Below are positions 49,379 to 61,400 of a stretch of DNA of 64,000 bases, piece by piece (position 1 is the stretch's first letter; the number at the start of each line of letters is the position of its first letter). The stretch lies in the NCBI GenBank assembly GCA_019454045.1, contig SKCR01038140.1, forward strand, positions 1-64,000. Direction: 5' to 3'. A program made the translations under genes and the position numbers. The DNA is from Zanthoxylum bungeanum (lineage: Eukaryota > Streptophyta > Magnoliopsida > Sapindales > Rutaceae). The notes under the pieces are model-generated. The model did not search any database. It saw only the letters and a list, made by a program, of their open reading frames with translations, and was not told where the DNA came from.

Positions 49379-50702
49379 TAAAGGATGGCAAAATCCAGAT
49401 TTAGACCAGGATTTGCATGGATCTCGGTTCAGATGTGCTTTGGTGGATCCGAGTTCATATCCATATTTGGAAAAATAATTTATGGATCCTAATACGGGTA
49501 TACTCAGACCGGAAATTTTTAAAATATTTTTTCAATTATAGTTTTATAAAATTAATAAAATGATAGACTTAGATCCCGAAAATTCGGTCTTGTGTGGATA
49601 TGGATCCAGGTATGCCCGGACGGATCAATAACTTTTTTTTAAAAAAAAATAATTTATATTTGTGTAAAATTAACAAAATTATGGACCCGAGTTCCAAAAA
49701 TCCAGACATGCATTGATCCATATCCAAATATACACTTACCGGATCCTGAAATCTTGTTTTTTAAAAATATTTGTTATAGAATTAATAAAATTCAGGTTAT
49801 AAGGCATTGAAATTTTTGAGTCGCGTAAATCTGAATATACACGGATCAGGTCTAGAAATACCCAGATCAAATATAGAAATCCAAACTTTTTTTTAATTTA
49901 TATTTGCATAAAATTATGAACCTGGATTCAAAAAATCAGACCTGCGCTGATCCGGATCTAAGTATATACTGATTGGATCCAGAAATCCATATTTTAAAAA
50001 ACTTTTTCAACTATATTTCTATAAAATTAAGGATTCGAGTATCGAATTTTTGGAGTCGTGCGGATCTGGGTATATGCGAATCGGATCCAGAAATCCAGAT
50101 TTTTAAATTCTTTTAAATTATATTTTTATAAAAAAAAAATTAAATTATATACCCGGATTCATGAATTATGGACCTACGAGGATATGGGTCCGAATTTCTT
50201 GTTCGATTTGTAATTTTTTTTACTAACCCATGTATGAAAATACTTGGGTCCAAAATTTTGCTATATGGGTTTGGAAATTTGTTTAGGGACCGAGGTGTTC
50301 TTGGTGTATTTGGATCCGATTCCAAATTCGTACGGGTCTGGAATTTCACTATCCGAGTCCGAAATTTTTTGATGTACCAGATTCATAAATCCATATTTCA
50401 AATTTTTTTCAATTATATTTGTATAAAAATAATAAAATTATAGACTCAGATTCATGAATTACGGACCCATGCGGATATAGGTATGGATTTCCTGTTTGAT
50501 TATGTAATTTTTTTTATTGACCCGGTATGAAAATATTTGGGTCTGGAATTTTGTTATCCCAGTTTGGATATTTTATTTACGGACCCAGGTGTTCTTGGTA
50601 TATACGGATCCGATTCCAAATCCGTGCGGGTCTAAAATTTCACTATCTGTTTTCCAAGTCTATACAAATCTAGGCCATATTCGTATCTTTTTACTATCTA
50701 TA
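49379..50702. mobile_element. Ac/Ds-like element rich in GGATCC-type repeats
   Basis: It starts TAAAGGATGGCAA and ends with the inverse of TATAGATAGTAA. The 1.3-kb interior is a series of diverged repeats of about 100-130 bases containing GGATCCGGA, GACCCG, ATTCATGAATTA and (T)n AATTATATTT; the blocks at 50140-50420 and 50445-50650 are the most alike. Flanking 8-mers (CCTTTAAA and CTTTTAAC, the latter across the next insertion) match at six positions. No coding capacity. Confidence 0.6.
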
Positions 50703-50707
50703 CTTTT

Positions 50708-52067
50708 TGTAAGTGTCATTGCACTAGATGAAAGATTTTGATGATGCAACGCTAGAGAGTTCGTCGCGCATTCGCGAGCATTACAAAAAGATGTCGAAGC
50801 ATATTGGATGTTAAAACTCAAGCACTTAATAAAGAAATCAAGTGAAATCTTATAACTTATGGTTCTCAATGAAAGTGAGTTGGTAATCAAGGTATTATAA
50901 GCTCATATGACTCATATACATTCATAAAATACATTTGGGTCATCTTCAAAACCTGTGTTTCAACATTGTAATCGGCACACAAGCTTCTTAACCGGCATAC
51001 TGGTATCTATGATCTACTTTGGGCAGTTTTGTCTGCTCTCTATAACTAGGGTACTTCATACCGGTCAGTCTGCAGTTTGCATACCTATTGGAACCGGTAT
51101 GGTTCATACCAGTCAGTAATTTGATGGGTCATGCATTTTATGATCAACAGTCATATTTTGAATATAGTCGTTTGAATTTGCAGGACCAATATATCGGCCA
51201 ATGTAAACCGACATATCGGTCTCAGGATAGATAGTTGAGGTTGTTTTCATTTTCTCTATATATTAAGCATTTATTTCGTTTTTGCTTAGCTCTTACACTT
51301 TTTAACATTTTCTTTAAAGCAAAAACATAAAGAAAAACTTAAACATTCTTCATCTTACACTCTCTAATAATCAAAACTCACACATTACACATTCACATCG
51401 TTTAATGAGCTTGAAATTACTTGAGTTAATCACGCACATCTTAAATCTTCTTTATCTTTTGTGAGTACTTAAGTTGAGTTGTAAGATCTTCATTATCTTA
51501 AACACTTGTGGTTGTGTAAATCTTTTGTTGAGTGAAAATACTCAAAATAATGATTTTATGAGCATAGAAACAAAACTCTCATTGTAAATGTTTTAAAGCG
51601 AACATAGGGACAAAACTCTTTGTGAAGGTTTGGGTTGAACCTAGGATAAAATACTTGATTTGTGAATGAGCCACGAAAAATTAACGGTGCCACGGAAAAT
51701 TATATGTGTAAAGTGTGAAATCACATTTACATAGTGGAAAGCTTCAAGCGCGGATTGGAAGGAGTGGACGTATGGATTGTTGGCCGAACCATTATAATCT
51801 CGATGTTATTTTCTTTATCATTTAACTTTTTTATTTATCGCAAGATTATTTTATGTTTCCATATTGTTTAGTAACTGGCCTTTGAGAAATAAATTGTTGT
51901 CTACATTGAGTGAGAAAATTGTACACTAAGCTTAATCAATAAAGCTACTAACTAAATGACTTAAAATCGTAAAGAATTTTTAACCCATTAATATTTATCA
52001 ATTACCCAATTCACCCTCCTCTTGGATATGATTGTATTTATTATTTGAGTGTTTGTAGGCAATTTCA
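50708..52067 (+). mobile_element. Solo LTR (Copia, SIRE-like), copy 2
   Basis: Starts TGTAAGTGTCATTGC, ends GGCAATTTCA, flanked by the exact 5-bp duplication CTTTT (50703-50707 and 52068-52072). It shares the order of landmarks with copy 1: TTTTGATGATG, the CGCATTCGCGAG palindrome block, ACCGGTATG motifs, a TATA region before TTTCGTTTTTGC, ATTGTTGGCCGAACCA, and CCCAATTCACCCTCCTCTTGG. It landed at the right edge of the preceding hAT element. Confidence 0.87.
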
Positions 52068-52250
52068 CTTTTAACCACCAGAAAAAATTTCCTCAAAAAA
52101 ATATTGGACGTGCCAAACATCTGAAAACGCTTTACGAATTATTTTTTTCTGGTGATAGCCAAAAACTGAAAAAATACTTTCATTTCAAAAAATGATTTCA
52201 TTGAAAATATTTTACTTATTGCAATCGTATTACGTTCAAACAAATGGACC

Positions 52251-53240
52251 TTAATTGTATCACAATTATGCGAAAGTATGCTCAAATAAAACTTGTGCCT
52301 TTTTAATAAATAATAAAAGTAAAAAAATTCCTATATTTATATGTTTTCACACTTGTTTTTGTTTTTTTTTTCCATACAATACTTGAGTTAGTAAGTTTGA
52401 CAAAACACTTAAAAGTTATTACAAGTAACTACTATAAGCAATGTCGGCTATAGGGTTAGGCAAGTGAATCAATTGCCTAGAGCCCCACTTTAACATATGG
52501 TCTCTTTAAAATTTTATTAATATGTATTTATGTACTTAAAAAATTAAAAAAAAAAAAAGTCTTATTCAATAACATATTTTAAGGTCTATTTAGTTAATGA
52601 TTATTGAATATTTTCTTAAACCTTAAATAGATCCCTCATTTTTTCCCCTTACTAATCCATTAAATTCTCTCTATACAAAATTCAAAATCATTAGAACATA
52701 TTGCCACCCAGAATCAATTCACAAATTGTCCACTGTTTTAGTTACTTGTTTTTTTTTTTATCCAACTTATGTTTATTTTGTTTGTTTGTTTTTTTTTTCT
52801 TTCTTATTATAAGTGTTATGTTATTCATTCAATTTTAAATTATATCATATATTTTTTAATATATTTCAATTTAATCAATTAATGTTATGCAAATATTATA
52901 ATTTTTTTAATTTTAATTTTATTATAATTTATATGTCAAAATATTTGATTATTTTTGAAATTTCAACAAACTATAACTATATATATATTAATTAAAAAAA
53001 AAAGTTGACTCACAAGCCAACCCAGACATGCCCCATAGACCATACTCATGAGTCGTGTTGGGCCTTTCATATGTGTTGGTGGTCCGAACTAACACGGTTC
53101 ATGAAATATAGATATGAATGTACCTTGTCTAAATAGATATGTTAAATTGTTCGCCATCTTTAATAATGAGGAAAGGATTTTAATACGCACAGTAAATTTT
53201 TTTATCCCTCCTAACATTCACAAGTAACTACTATAGATGA
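52251..53240. other. AT-rich spacer with faint transposon remains
   Basis: No gene. A stretch near 52440-52500 (GGCTATAGGGTTAGGCAAG, TTGCCTAGAGCCCC) looks like the end of another old hAT element, without a partner end found. Confidence 0.4.
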
Positions 53241-53875
53241 TAGGACTAGACATCGGATCGGATCGGGTCAGTTCTGGCTCTCAAATCCGATCAAATCGTG
53301 TTTGGTTCGTTTGTCAAATTTCGGATCGAATCGGATAAATTTGATAACTATCAGATCGAATTGGATTTTATCTGATTTGATAACAAATCCGAATCCGATA
53401 GATAATTTGATTTGATAACGGATTCGAATCCGATAGAGAATCCGATTTGATAATAAATCCGATAGTAAATTCAATTTAATAACAAATCTGATTCGATAAC
53501 GGATCTGATTCGAAAAATTAACCTGAAAATTTATAAATTCATAACAATTTTATCGAATCGGATAACTTAAAATTCAAATCAATTTTATCAAATTGGATCC
53601 GTTATCGAATCAAATACGTTATCAAATCAAATCCACTATCAGATTCATTATCAAATCGAATGCTCTATCAGATTCAGATCTGTTATCAAATCGAATTTAT
53701 TCGATTATTTAAAATATCAAATCGGATCGAATAAATCTGATCCGATTCGATAATTATCAGATCAAATCTGATCTGATCTGATATAGACTTAAAATCCGAT
53801 CGAACCAAATAAATCAACTCTTATCAAATTAGATCAGATTCGGATTCGATCCGAATCCGATAATGCCCACCCCGA
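53241..53875. mobile_element. Ac/Ds-like element with CGGATC repeats, 635 bp
   Basis: Almost the whole element is made of GATCCGAAT, CGGATCGGAT and ATCAAATC variants, arranged in opposite orientation in its two halves. Ends are decayed (TAGGACTAGACATC and TCGGGGTGGGCATT inverted). Flanking 8-mers ATAGATGA and ATAAGTGA agree at six of eight positions. Confidence 0.65.
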
Positions 53876-53908
53876 ATAAGTGATTTCCTAAGCGCCTATT
53901 AATTGAAC

Positions 53909-54567
53909 TAGGGGTGCACACGGTTTCGGGTCAAACCGCGAACCGCACCGAACCGAACGGCGCGGTTTGAAAAAATATTAAAAATGATTTCAAACCACAT
54001 CGAATCGAACCGCAAATTTCGGGTCGGTGTGCGGTTTTGACCCACACCGAACCGCAAATTAGAATATGAAAGATTTAATATGTGTATAATTTTATATAGA
54101 TTCTTCCGCTACTTCAAGAAATTTAATATAAGGGTAATAAAATGATTAAGAAATTATAAGCTTCTCGTTCAGATACAATTTAAAATTTAAAGATTAATTA
54201 CAATCAACTTGGCTTTCTTAGAAGATGTTTGGATTGAAACGTGAATGACTTATGAAATTGTTCAAATGTTATTAAAATCGTAAATTTTTAGGTTCGGATG
54301 AAGATTATTATTATTATTATTATTATTATTATTTTTATGAATTGATTCAACTTTAAAGATTAATTATAATGTGAAAACGCATAAAATTTTCTTAAAAATT
54401 ATATAATCCAAACCGCCGACCCGAACTGCCGAAACCGCTAAACCGTCAACCCGAACCGCCGCGGTTTTCCTTATCAAATTTGCGGTTTCGGTTTCTAATT
54501 TTCCAAACCGCCAACCCGCGCGGTTTGAAGGAAAAAACCGACCCGAACCGCAACACGAACACCCCTA
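53909..54567. mobile_element. Ac/Ds-like hAT element with AACCGCACCG repeats, 659 bp
   Basis: Starts TAGGGGTGCACACGG, ends CGAACACCCCTA, flanked by the exact 8-bp duplication AATTGAAC (53901-53908 and 54568-54575). Both ends carry clusters of AACCGCACCGAACCG / GCGGTTTCGGG, the centre is AT-rich with a (TTA)n run at 54308-54332. It is 33 bases from the preceding element. Confidence 0.93.
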
Positions 54568-54575
54568 AATTGAAC

Positions 54576-55157
54576 ATTGAGATAGGGGCTTATATGAAAA
54601 ATAGCTACATTCTCATTTATAATATTGCGAACAAATAAGGGATGTCAATGCGATTACCTCAATTCTCATTTATATACGAGTTTCCTGATAATGTGGCACT
54701 GTGGTGTATTGCGAATTGGGATGAGTGTGGTTAAGGGTAACGGCTGCCGTTAGATTGGTTTTGACCGTTACGGTTAGCTGCCGTCTCTTTCGTTGTCTGC
54801 TTCGAAGCTGGCAACAAGGTTGGCTCGAGTTAACCCGGCAGAATTTTAGGGTATTTTTTTTAATTTTGGGAGTTAATGAATTTAGTTTTGACCTCAGGTG
54901 GTGTTGCTAACTACAGGATATGCCATTGTAGTGGGGTCCACATCACACGGGGGAAATGTGAGATCTTGAACTTTTGACCTGTTTTTTTATACACGTAAGC
55001 AGAGTTGGCCCAATGGAGTTTATAAGTTGTTTGCGTGGGGTCCACGTGTCCCATGATTGTTGCGTTACCTTTTTTTTTATAAAAAAATTATTAGAAATTT
55101 CATCGTTAAATTACCCGATTTAAATTTAAACGGAATATATCATATATTTAAATAACA
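54576..55157. other. Spacer, no gene recognised
   Basis: A GC-richer patch at 54720-54840 has palindromic CCGTTACGG-like motifs and a 61-codon ORF without family resemblance. It may be another element end. Confidence 0.4.
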
Positions 55158-55322
55158 TTTTTTTTTTTTGGAAACGATGGAAACCCCGCCACCAAACCAC
55201 CCATTCTGGGCCGCGTCGCAGGCAAAACCACCGACTGTCCCAGGCTCTTACAAGAAGTGCACCCCCTGGATTCGAACCCAGAACCTCAAGGACCCTACAC
55301 CACCAAGCCATACCCCTTGGGG
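55158..55322 (-). mobile_element. tRNA-derived SINE, copy 8
   Basis: On the minus strand: head GGTATGGCTTGGTGGTGTAGG, a perfect B box GGTTCGAATCC, GGGTGCACTTCTTGTAAGAG, the body and a poly-A tail (poly-T at 55158-55170). It is very close to copy 2 apart from a short deletion between the A and B boxes. No clear target duplication was found. Confidence 0.88.
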
Positions 55323-56238
55323 TACAAATTAGAAATCGACCATTAATAATGTCTATCACATTACTTACATTATAGGATCATTTATACCATGTCAGTTAAG
55401 AATAAGTATAAATATAGGAACTCTATTTTTATAAGTCCGTTTTTGATAATGAGTTTTATTCATGGGTTTATAATTTTGGTATTAGAACTAGCGACATATC
55501 TCGCAGTTACAATCGTGCGTTGAGACTGTGAAACGTGGTGGAATGTCGATCACCCATATTAGCTAAGAATTGGATTCATTAATGCTTTATAAATTCACGA
55601 ATTTTATCTTTATAAGTCGGTTTTTAACAATAAGTTTTACTCATATATTTGTAATTTTGGTCGGGACTACATAACTTAGTGAAATGTTATGATCTATTTG
55701 TCCCACATTGATTAAATATAAGATTTACTAGTATTTTATAAACTCATATCAACCCTCTCCTAGACAAATATTATATTTTCATTTAATTTCATGAGTTAGA
55801 TCATATAAAGATATTTACAAATAGCTACTTCTTTTTTCTATAATTCAATTAAATTTGTAAATGTATTTTACACTTGTGTGCTTGAAAATATGCACCTATT
55901 AAAGATGATATTGATATCATCACATTGAAGATATACCTACTCAATAAATATACTTCTAACCATATCCATATATATAGAAGATGATTTGAAATTAAACCCA
56001 TATGAGTTGAACATCTACCCTCACCCATGGTGACTGCAACAATTCACCAATGCGCTATAAGCCCATGTGGCAATTTTATATATTGTATCTTAGAAAATTA
56101 GAAAAATCTTATTATATATTTTTGGGAAATTATAATTTTCCACTTAATAAATTATGTAACTACCATTTACCACAAAAACTTTAAATTTGTTCTATTTTAT
56201 ACTTGGACTTTAAAATTTGTTCACTCTCTTCACAGGAT
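55323..56238. other. Spacer with a possible old LTR/PBS remnant
   Basis: TTGGTATTAGAACTAG at about 55477 resembles the initiator-Met primer site TTGGTATCAGAGC of plant LTR elements, and the 60 bases before it (TAAGTC.GTTTTTGA.AATGAG) recur in diverged form at 55595-55665. No intact element. No gene. Confidence 0.35.
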
Positions 56239-56753
56239 TGTTGTAAATTCTTCAATTATTCATAAGGGTATATATGTCTTTGTGTATGGCAAAGGGGTGC
56301 TAGAGTGGTTACAATCCATAGAGGGTTGCAACCCCACCCCAAAGGGTGTCCTATGGCACCCCTCCATGCCTTTATAAAGGGGTCATGTACTCCTAATTTA
56401 GGCAGTTCGAAAATAATATCCTACAGACACTTTGTTTTTTACTTTTGGTTTTGAGAGAGATCCACCATTATTCCTAGTTCACACACTTGTTAAGGAGTGC
56501 TCCTTGAACAAGAAGATTCCGAGTAATCCTGGGAGAACGTTGGCAAAACGAATCCGTAAAGCACCCGTGACGGAGCCAATAAGTTCTTAAGGACAGAGAT
56601 CATCTCGACTTGGACTATTCTGTGATCTACACTTTCTGGTTTGTTTTAATGTTTTTGTGGTTTTAGGGTTTCATGCATCTAGATCTTCTTTTGTTGTTTT
56701 GATCTGTTTGATTGCAAGTTATATTACTGTTTGATGACACATATATGCTAACA
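56239..56753 (+). repeat. 5' LTR of the Copia element
   Basis: 515 bp. TATA box inside the palindrome CCTTTATAAAGG (56369-56380), so transcription should start near 56400. Compared with the 3' LTR it has two substitutions and two length differences of one and two bases, about 0.4% substitution divergence. The segment CAATAAGTTCTTAAG at 56577-56591 is complementary to the primer site after the LTR. Confidence 0.95.
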
Positions 56754-56754
56754 T

Positions 56755-56769
56755 CTTAAGAACTTATTG
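56755..56769 (+). promoter_or_regulatory. Candidate self-complementary primer binding site
   Basis: CTTAAGAACTTATTG starts one base after the 5' LTR, the normal place for a primer binding site, but does not begin TGG as a tRNA 3'-end site must. It is the exact 15-base complement of CAATAAGTTCTTAAG inside the LTR (56577-56591, also present in the 3' LTR). In RNA this gives a 15-bp stem closing a 163-base loop. Self-priming is inferred. Confidence 0.6.
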
Positions 56770-56853
56770 TATCGTGTTATTAAATAGTAATTTGCATGTT
56801 AGGGTTTTAATATTTTCTGGAAAATACGAACTGTGCATGAAAAACCCGTAGGG

Positions 56854-57210
56854 CGTTCGAACGCCCAACGCACGCGAAGGCTAAAAATTTGAATTCTCGT
56901 AAGAACGTTCGAACGCGTCTTCAAACGCAACTCGAACGCAAGCCTTCTGCCTTAGAACGTTCGAACGCGTACTAAACGCAACTCGAACGCAAACTCTCTG
57001 GAATCATTCCGTTCGAACGCGTTCACAGAACGCTATACGAACGTGAACTCTCTGGAATCATTTCGTTCGAACGCGTTTCAAACGCTACTCGAACGTGAAC
57101 TCTCTGGAAACACATCGTTCGAACGCGTTATCAAACGCAACACGAACGCACACACACTGGACAGTCTCGTTCGAACGTAGATACGAACGCGACACTAACG
57201 ATATAGTCCT
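56854..57210 (+). repeat. 7 x 52-bp palindrome array in the Copia leader
   Basis: CGTTCGAACG occurs at 56854, 56906, 56958, 57010, 57064, 57116 and 57168, spacings 52, 52, 52, 54, 52, 52. Most units also carry CAAACGCAACTCGAACG and CTCTCTGGAA. The first copy lies in the 16-bp perfect palindrome GGGCGTTCGAACGCCC. 52 is not a multiple of three and there is no ORF through it. Confidence 0.92.
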
Positions 57211-57540
57211 GTAATTCTTATAAACTGCAAACTTAAATAATATTAACTTGGTAAGTCATATACTGTTAACACATTAATCTTGGAAGTATAGATTTAAGTT
57301 ATTATTAGGTTGTTCAATTATCACAAGCATACACATAGTGATAAAGTTGAAATTGTTTGATTGTTGCATAATTGGTTGAGAATTTAAAGTGTAATAATAC
57401 ACAAGTAATTCCATCCAATCTTGATTGAATTATATATATCTACATTTGTCGTTTATCATTTTGAACAAGATCATTCGTTGATCGTTGTGCAATCTGTCTT
57501 TCGTAGACTAATTGACCCTGTGTTGATTTTCCAGTTACAT

Positions 57541-58424
57541 ATGGCTAGCGGAAATATCACGGTACCGCCGGTCTCTCATGGAGAAAAACCGGAGAAATTT
57601 GGTGGGGCAAATTTCAAACAATGGCAGAGTAAGATGCTGTTCTACCTGACAACTCTCCAGTTGGCAAAATTCCTCAAAGATCCTCCGGGTCCTGTGGAGG
57701 GTGAATCCGAGAAGGCCAAGGAAGAGCGAGAACAGACTTGGATGTCTGGAGACTTCTTATGCAAGAACTACTACCTTTTGGGTGGTCTTGACAATACCCT
57801 GTACAATGTGTACCAAGGCATGACTTCTGCGAAGATTCTCTGGGAATCTCTCGAGAAGAAGTATAAAACTGAAGATGCCGGACAAAAGAAATTTGTCGTG
57901 GGTAGGTTCTTGGACTACAAAATGGTAGATTCAAGGACGGTGATGTCTCAGTTGGGTGAACTGCAATTGATCATTCATGAAATACTGGATGAGGGATGAA
58001 ACTCTGTGAGATGTTTCAAGTTGCCGCCATAATTGAAAAGTTGCCTCCATCATGGAAGGACTTCAGGAGCTATCTGAAACACAAAAAGAAGCAGATGAGC
58101 CTTGAAGACCTCAGTGTTCGATTGAGAATCGAGGAGGACAACATGATGTCCGAGAAGGCCAGCTACAAGACTCTGGAGTCTAAGGCCCACATCATTGAAG
58201 GTGCAAAGGGTAGCAAAAAGAGAAAGAACAGTGGAGCTGACTCTGGGAACAAGAAGTTCAAGGGAAAATGCTACAACTGTGGAAAGAGCGGTCATATGTC
58301 AAAGGACTGCAGGAACAAGAAGTCTCAGGACAAGGGCAAGAAAAAGAAATTTGAGGCCCATGTTACTGAAGGCGAGCAGCTGACTGATGATATATCTCAG
58401 AGATGGAACTATCAGCAGTGGTAA
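57541..58424 (+). pseudogene. gag: Copia gag (frame-broken)
   Basis: Gag forms the particle and binds the genomic RNA. It starts MASGNITVPPVSHGEKPEKF at 57541 and shows the usual Copia gag opening (FGGANFKQWQSKMLFYL) and the UBN2-type capsid region. It ends with a CCHC zinc knuckle, CYNCGKSGHMSKDC (about 58270-58311). The frame breaks near 57990, just after ILDEG, continuing in another frame, and is lost again near 58395 after the knuckle. There are no other stops. An upstream extension of the ORF to 57421 lacks family resemblance and is not included. Confidence 0.9.
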
Positions 58425-61400
58425 CCGAAGCTAACATAGTTGGGAATCCGAGAGAATGGTGGGTAGACTGGGGCTACTCGCCATATCTGTGCAGAAAGTA
58501 AGATGTTTTCCATGTACCAGAAGGTCGATGGCGGCGATCATCTGACAATGGGAAACTCGTCTACCTCTCAGGTGGTTGGACAAGGCACAGTTGTTCTGAA
58601 GATGACATCCGGAAAGGAGCTAACATTGAAGAATGTACTGCACGTTCCAGATATTCGGAAGAACTTAGTCTCAGGATCTCTTCTTAGTAAGGCTGGGTTT
58701 AAGCTTGTATTTGTTTCAGACAAGTTTGTAATGACTAAGAATGATATGTATGTAGGAAAAGGATACCTAACTGAGGGCCTTTTCAAGCTAAATGTAATGA
58801 CTGTTAATCGTGCTATTAATAAAGCTAGTTCGTCTGCTTATATTATTGTGTCACAAAATGTATGGCATGGGAGGTTAGGACATGTTAATATGATACCATG
58901 CGTAAATTAATTAACATGGACCTCATACCTAAATTTGCAATTGATAGCCAACATAAGTGTGAAGCATGTGTTGAAGCAAAAATACATAGAACATCATTTC
59001 ATTCTATCGAACGCAGTTCTGAACCACTAGAACTTGTACATACTGATGTATGTGACATGAATATTGTGCAAACAAGAGGCGGTAAAAAGTACTTTTTGTC
59101 ACTTTTATCGATGACAGCACAAGATTCTGTTATGTGTACTTGTTGAGAAGCAAAGCAGAAGCTATTGAAAGCTTTGTACACTATAAGAGCGAAGTTGAAA
59201 ATCAACTTGGCAAGAAAATCAAAAGAATCAGGAGTGATAGAGGTGGTGAATACGTTTCACCGTTCGGTGAATATTGTTCTGTGCACGGAATTATTCACGA
59301 AACCACTGCTCCTTATTCTCCTCAACAGAACGGAATTGCGGAACGCAAAAACCGAACGTTGAAGGAAATGATGAACGCCATGTTGACAAGTTCGGGTTTA
59401 CCCCAGAACTTGTGGGGGGAAGCCTTGCTTTCCGCAAACTACGTTCTGAACAAGCTTCCTCACAGAAGACTAGCCAAGACACCATATGAATTGTGGAAAG
59501 GTTTCGTACCTTCCTACAAATACCTCAAAGTGTGGGGGGTGTCTTGCCAAAGTAATGGTTCCTAAACCTAAGAAGGTTAGAATAGGACCTAAAACTGTTG
59601 ACTGTATATTCATTGGATATGCTCACAACAGTAGTGCGTATCGATTCTTGGTGCACAAGTCGGAGATTCCTGACATCAATCCTAATATGATAATTGAGTC
59701 AAGGAATGCGATATTTTTTGAAGAGACGTTTCCTGTAAGGAAAGACAAATAACTGGGTCTCTCAAAAGAACAATTGATACTGTCAAGGACAGTAATCAAG
59801 TTGACCAAGAATCAGATCAACGTGTAAATGCTGAGACAATCGAGCCTAGACGTAGCAAAAGGGCTAGAACGTCTAAGTCGTTTGGTCCCGATTTTCTAAC
59901 ATACTTGTTAGAAAATGAGCCTCAAAGTTATAAAGAAGCAGTGACTTCTCCGGAGGCACCTCTTTGGAAAGAGGCTATTAACAGTGAGATTGATTCAATC
60001 CTACAGAACCATACTTGGGAGTTGGTGGATCTTCCGCCAGGTTGTAAGCCGCTGGGCTACAAATGGATATTCAAAAGGAAGATGAAAACGGATGGATCAA
60101 TAGATAAGTATAAGGCAATACTTGTCATAAAAGGTTATAGACAAAAGGAAGGCCTTGATTACTTTGACACCTATTCACCGGTGACTCGCATCACATCGAT
60201 AAGAATGCTCATAGCCATAGCAGCTATATTTGGTCTTGAAATACATCAAATGGATGTAAAGACAGCATTCTTGAATGGTGAATTGGATGAAGAAATTTAC
60301 ATGGAACAACCAGAAGGGTTTAGTGTTCCTGGACAAAAACAGAAGGTGTGCAAACTTGTAAAATCCTTGTACGGATTAAAACAAGCACCGAAACAATGGC
60401 ATGAGAAATTTGACAAAGAGATGTTGTCAAATGGGTTTAAAACCAATGAGTGTGATAAGTGTGTGTACACCAAATCAACTCAAAAAGGATATGTCATTGT
60501 GTGTCTCTATGTAGACGATATGCTGATAATTGGTAGTAATCATGAAATGATTAAGCTTACCAAAAACGTGTTATCCAGCAGATTTGATATGAAAGATATG
60601 GGGATAGCTGATGTGATCCTAGGAATAAGATTTCTAGGACATCAGACGGATATATATTATCACAGACTCATTATATTGAGAAGATACTCGATAAATATAT
60701 CAAAGGGGATCTAAACGTGGCTAGAACCCCTGTAGACCTAACTCTTCATTTATCAAAGAATACTGGTTCAAGCATATCGCAACTAGAGTATTCGAGAATC
60801 ATTGGAAGTCTGATGTATCTCACGAATTGCACACGACCCGATATCGCTCAAGCTGTGAATCGGCTTAGCAGATATACGAGTAATCCAGGACACAACCACT
60901 GGAAAGCCATAGTAAGAGTTTTGAGGTATCTGAGAGAAACTTCAAAATATGGGCTACATTACGAGAGATATCCTGCTGTACTAGAGGGTTACAGCGATGC
61001 TAACTGGATATCTGATACGGTGGATTCCAAATCCACGAGTGGATTTGTTTTCACACTTGGTAATGCGGCCGTGTCATGGAAATCCTCGAGGCAAACATGT
61101 ATTGCCCGGTCTACTATGGAATCAGAGTTCATAGCGTTAGACAAAACAGCGGAAGAAGCAGAATGGCTTAGAAACTTCCTGGAGGATATTCCTAGTTGGC
61201 CCAAACGGTGCCAGCCAAAGCGATAAGCATACATTGTGACAGCCAATCGGCTATTGGGAGAGCCCAAAATACAATGTATAATGGTAAGTCTCGACACATA
61301 CGTCGGAGACATAATACCATACGTCAACTGCTCTCAAGTGGCATAATAACGATCGATTATGTCAGGTCAAAGGAAAACCTAGCGGATCCACTAACTAAAG

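Larger units (their letters stand above)
49174..52250. mobile_element. Outer MITE of a three-part nest
   Basis: GGTCCATTTGTTT near 49175 and its inverse complement AAACAAATGGACC ending at 52250 form the ends, each bordered by TTAA. With the inserted elements set aside, about 380 bases of outer element remain (49174-49378 and 52073-52250). It is interrupted by a hAT element and a solo LTR. Superfamily is unclear; TTAATT borders fit either a TTAA or a decayed 9-bp duplication. Confidence 0.6.

Noticed and set aside
54725..54910. 61-codon ORF in a GC-rich patch
   Set aside because: Arginine- and valine-rich composition comes from repeated CCGTTACGG-like DNA; no homologue recognised.
56854..57177. 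tRNA-like B boxes (GTTCGAAC) in the Copia leader
   Set aside because: They look like polymerase III B boxes, but no A box or cloverleaf accompanies any copy; the palindrome is the repeated feature.
56854..57210. CRISPR-like array
   Set aside because: Regular 52-bp spacing suggested it at first, but the units are head-to-tail tandem repeats without unique spacers, inside a plant retrotransposon leader.
58050..58295. ORFs opposite Copia gag and integrase (also 58568-58786, 59291-59485, 60989-61327)
   Set aside because: Antisense shadows of gag-pol without any motif.
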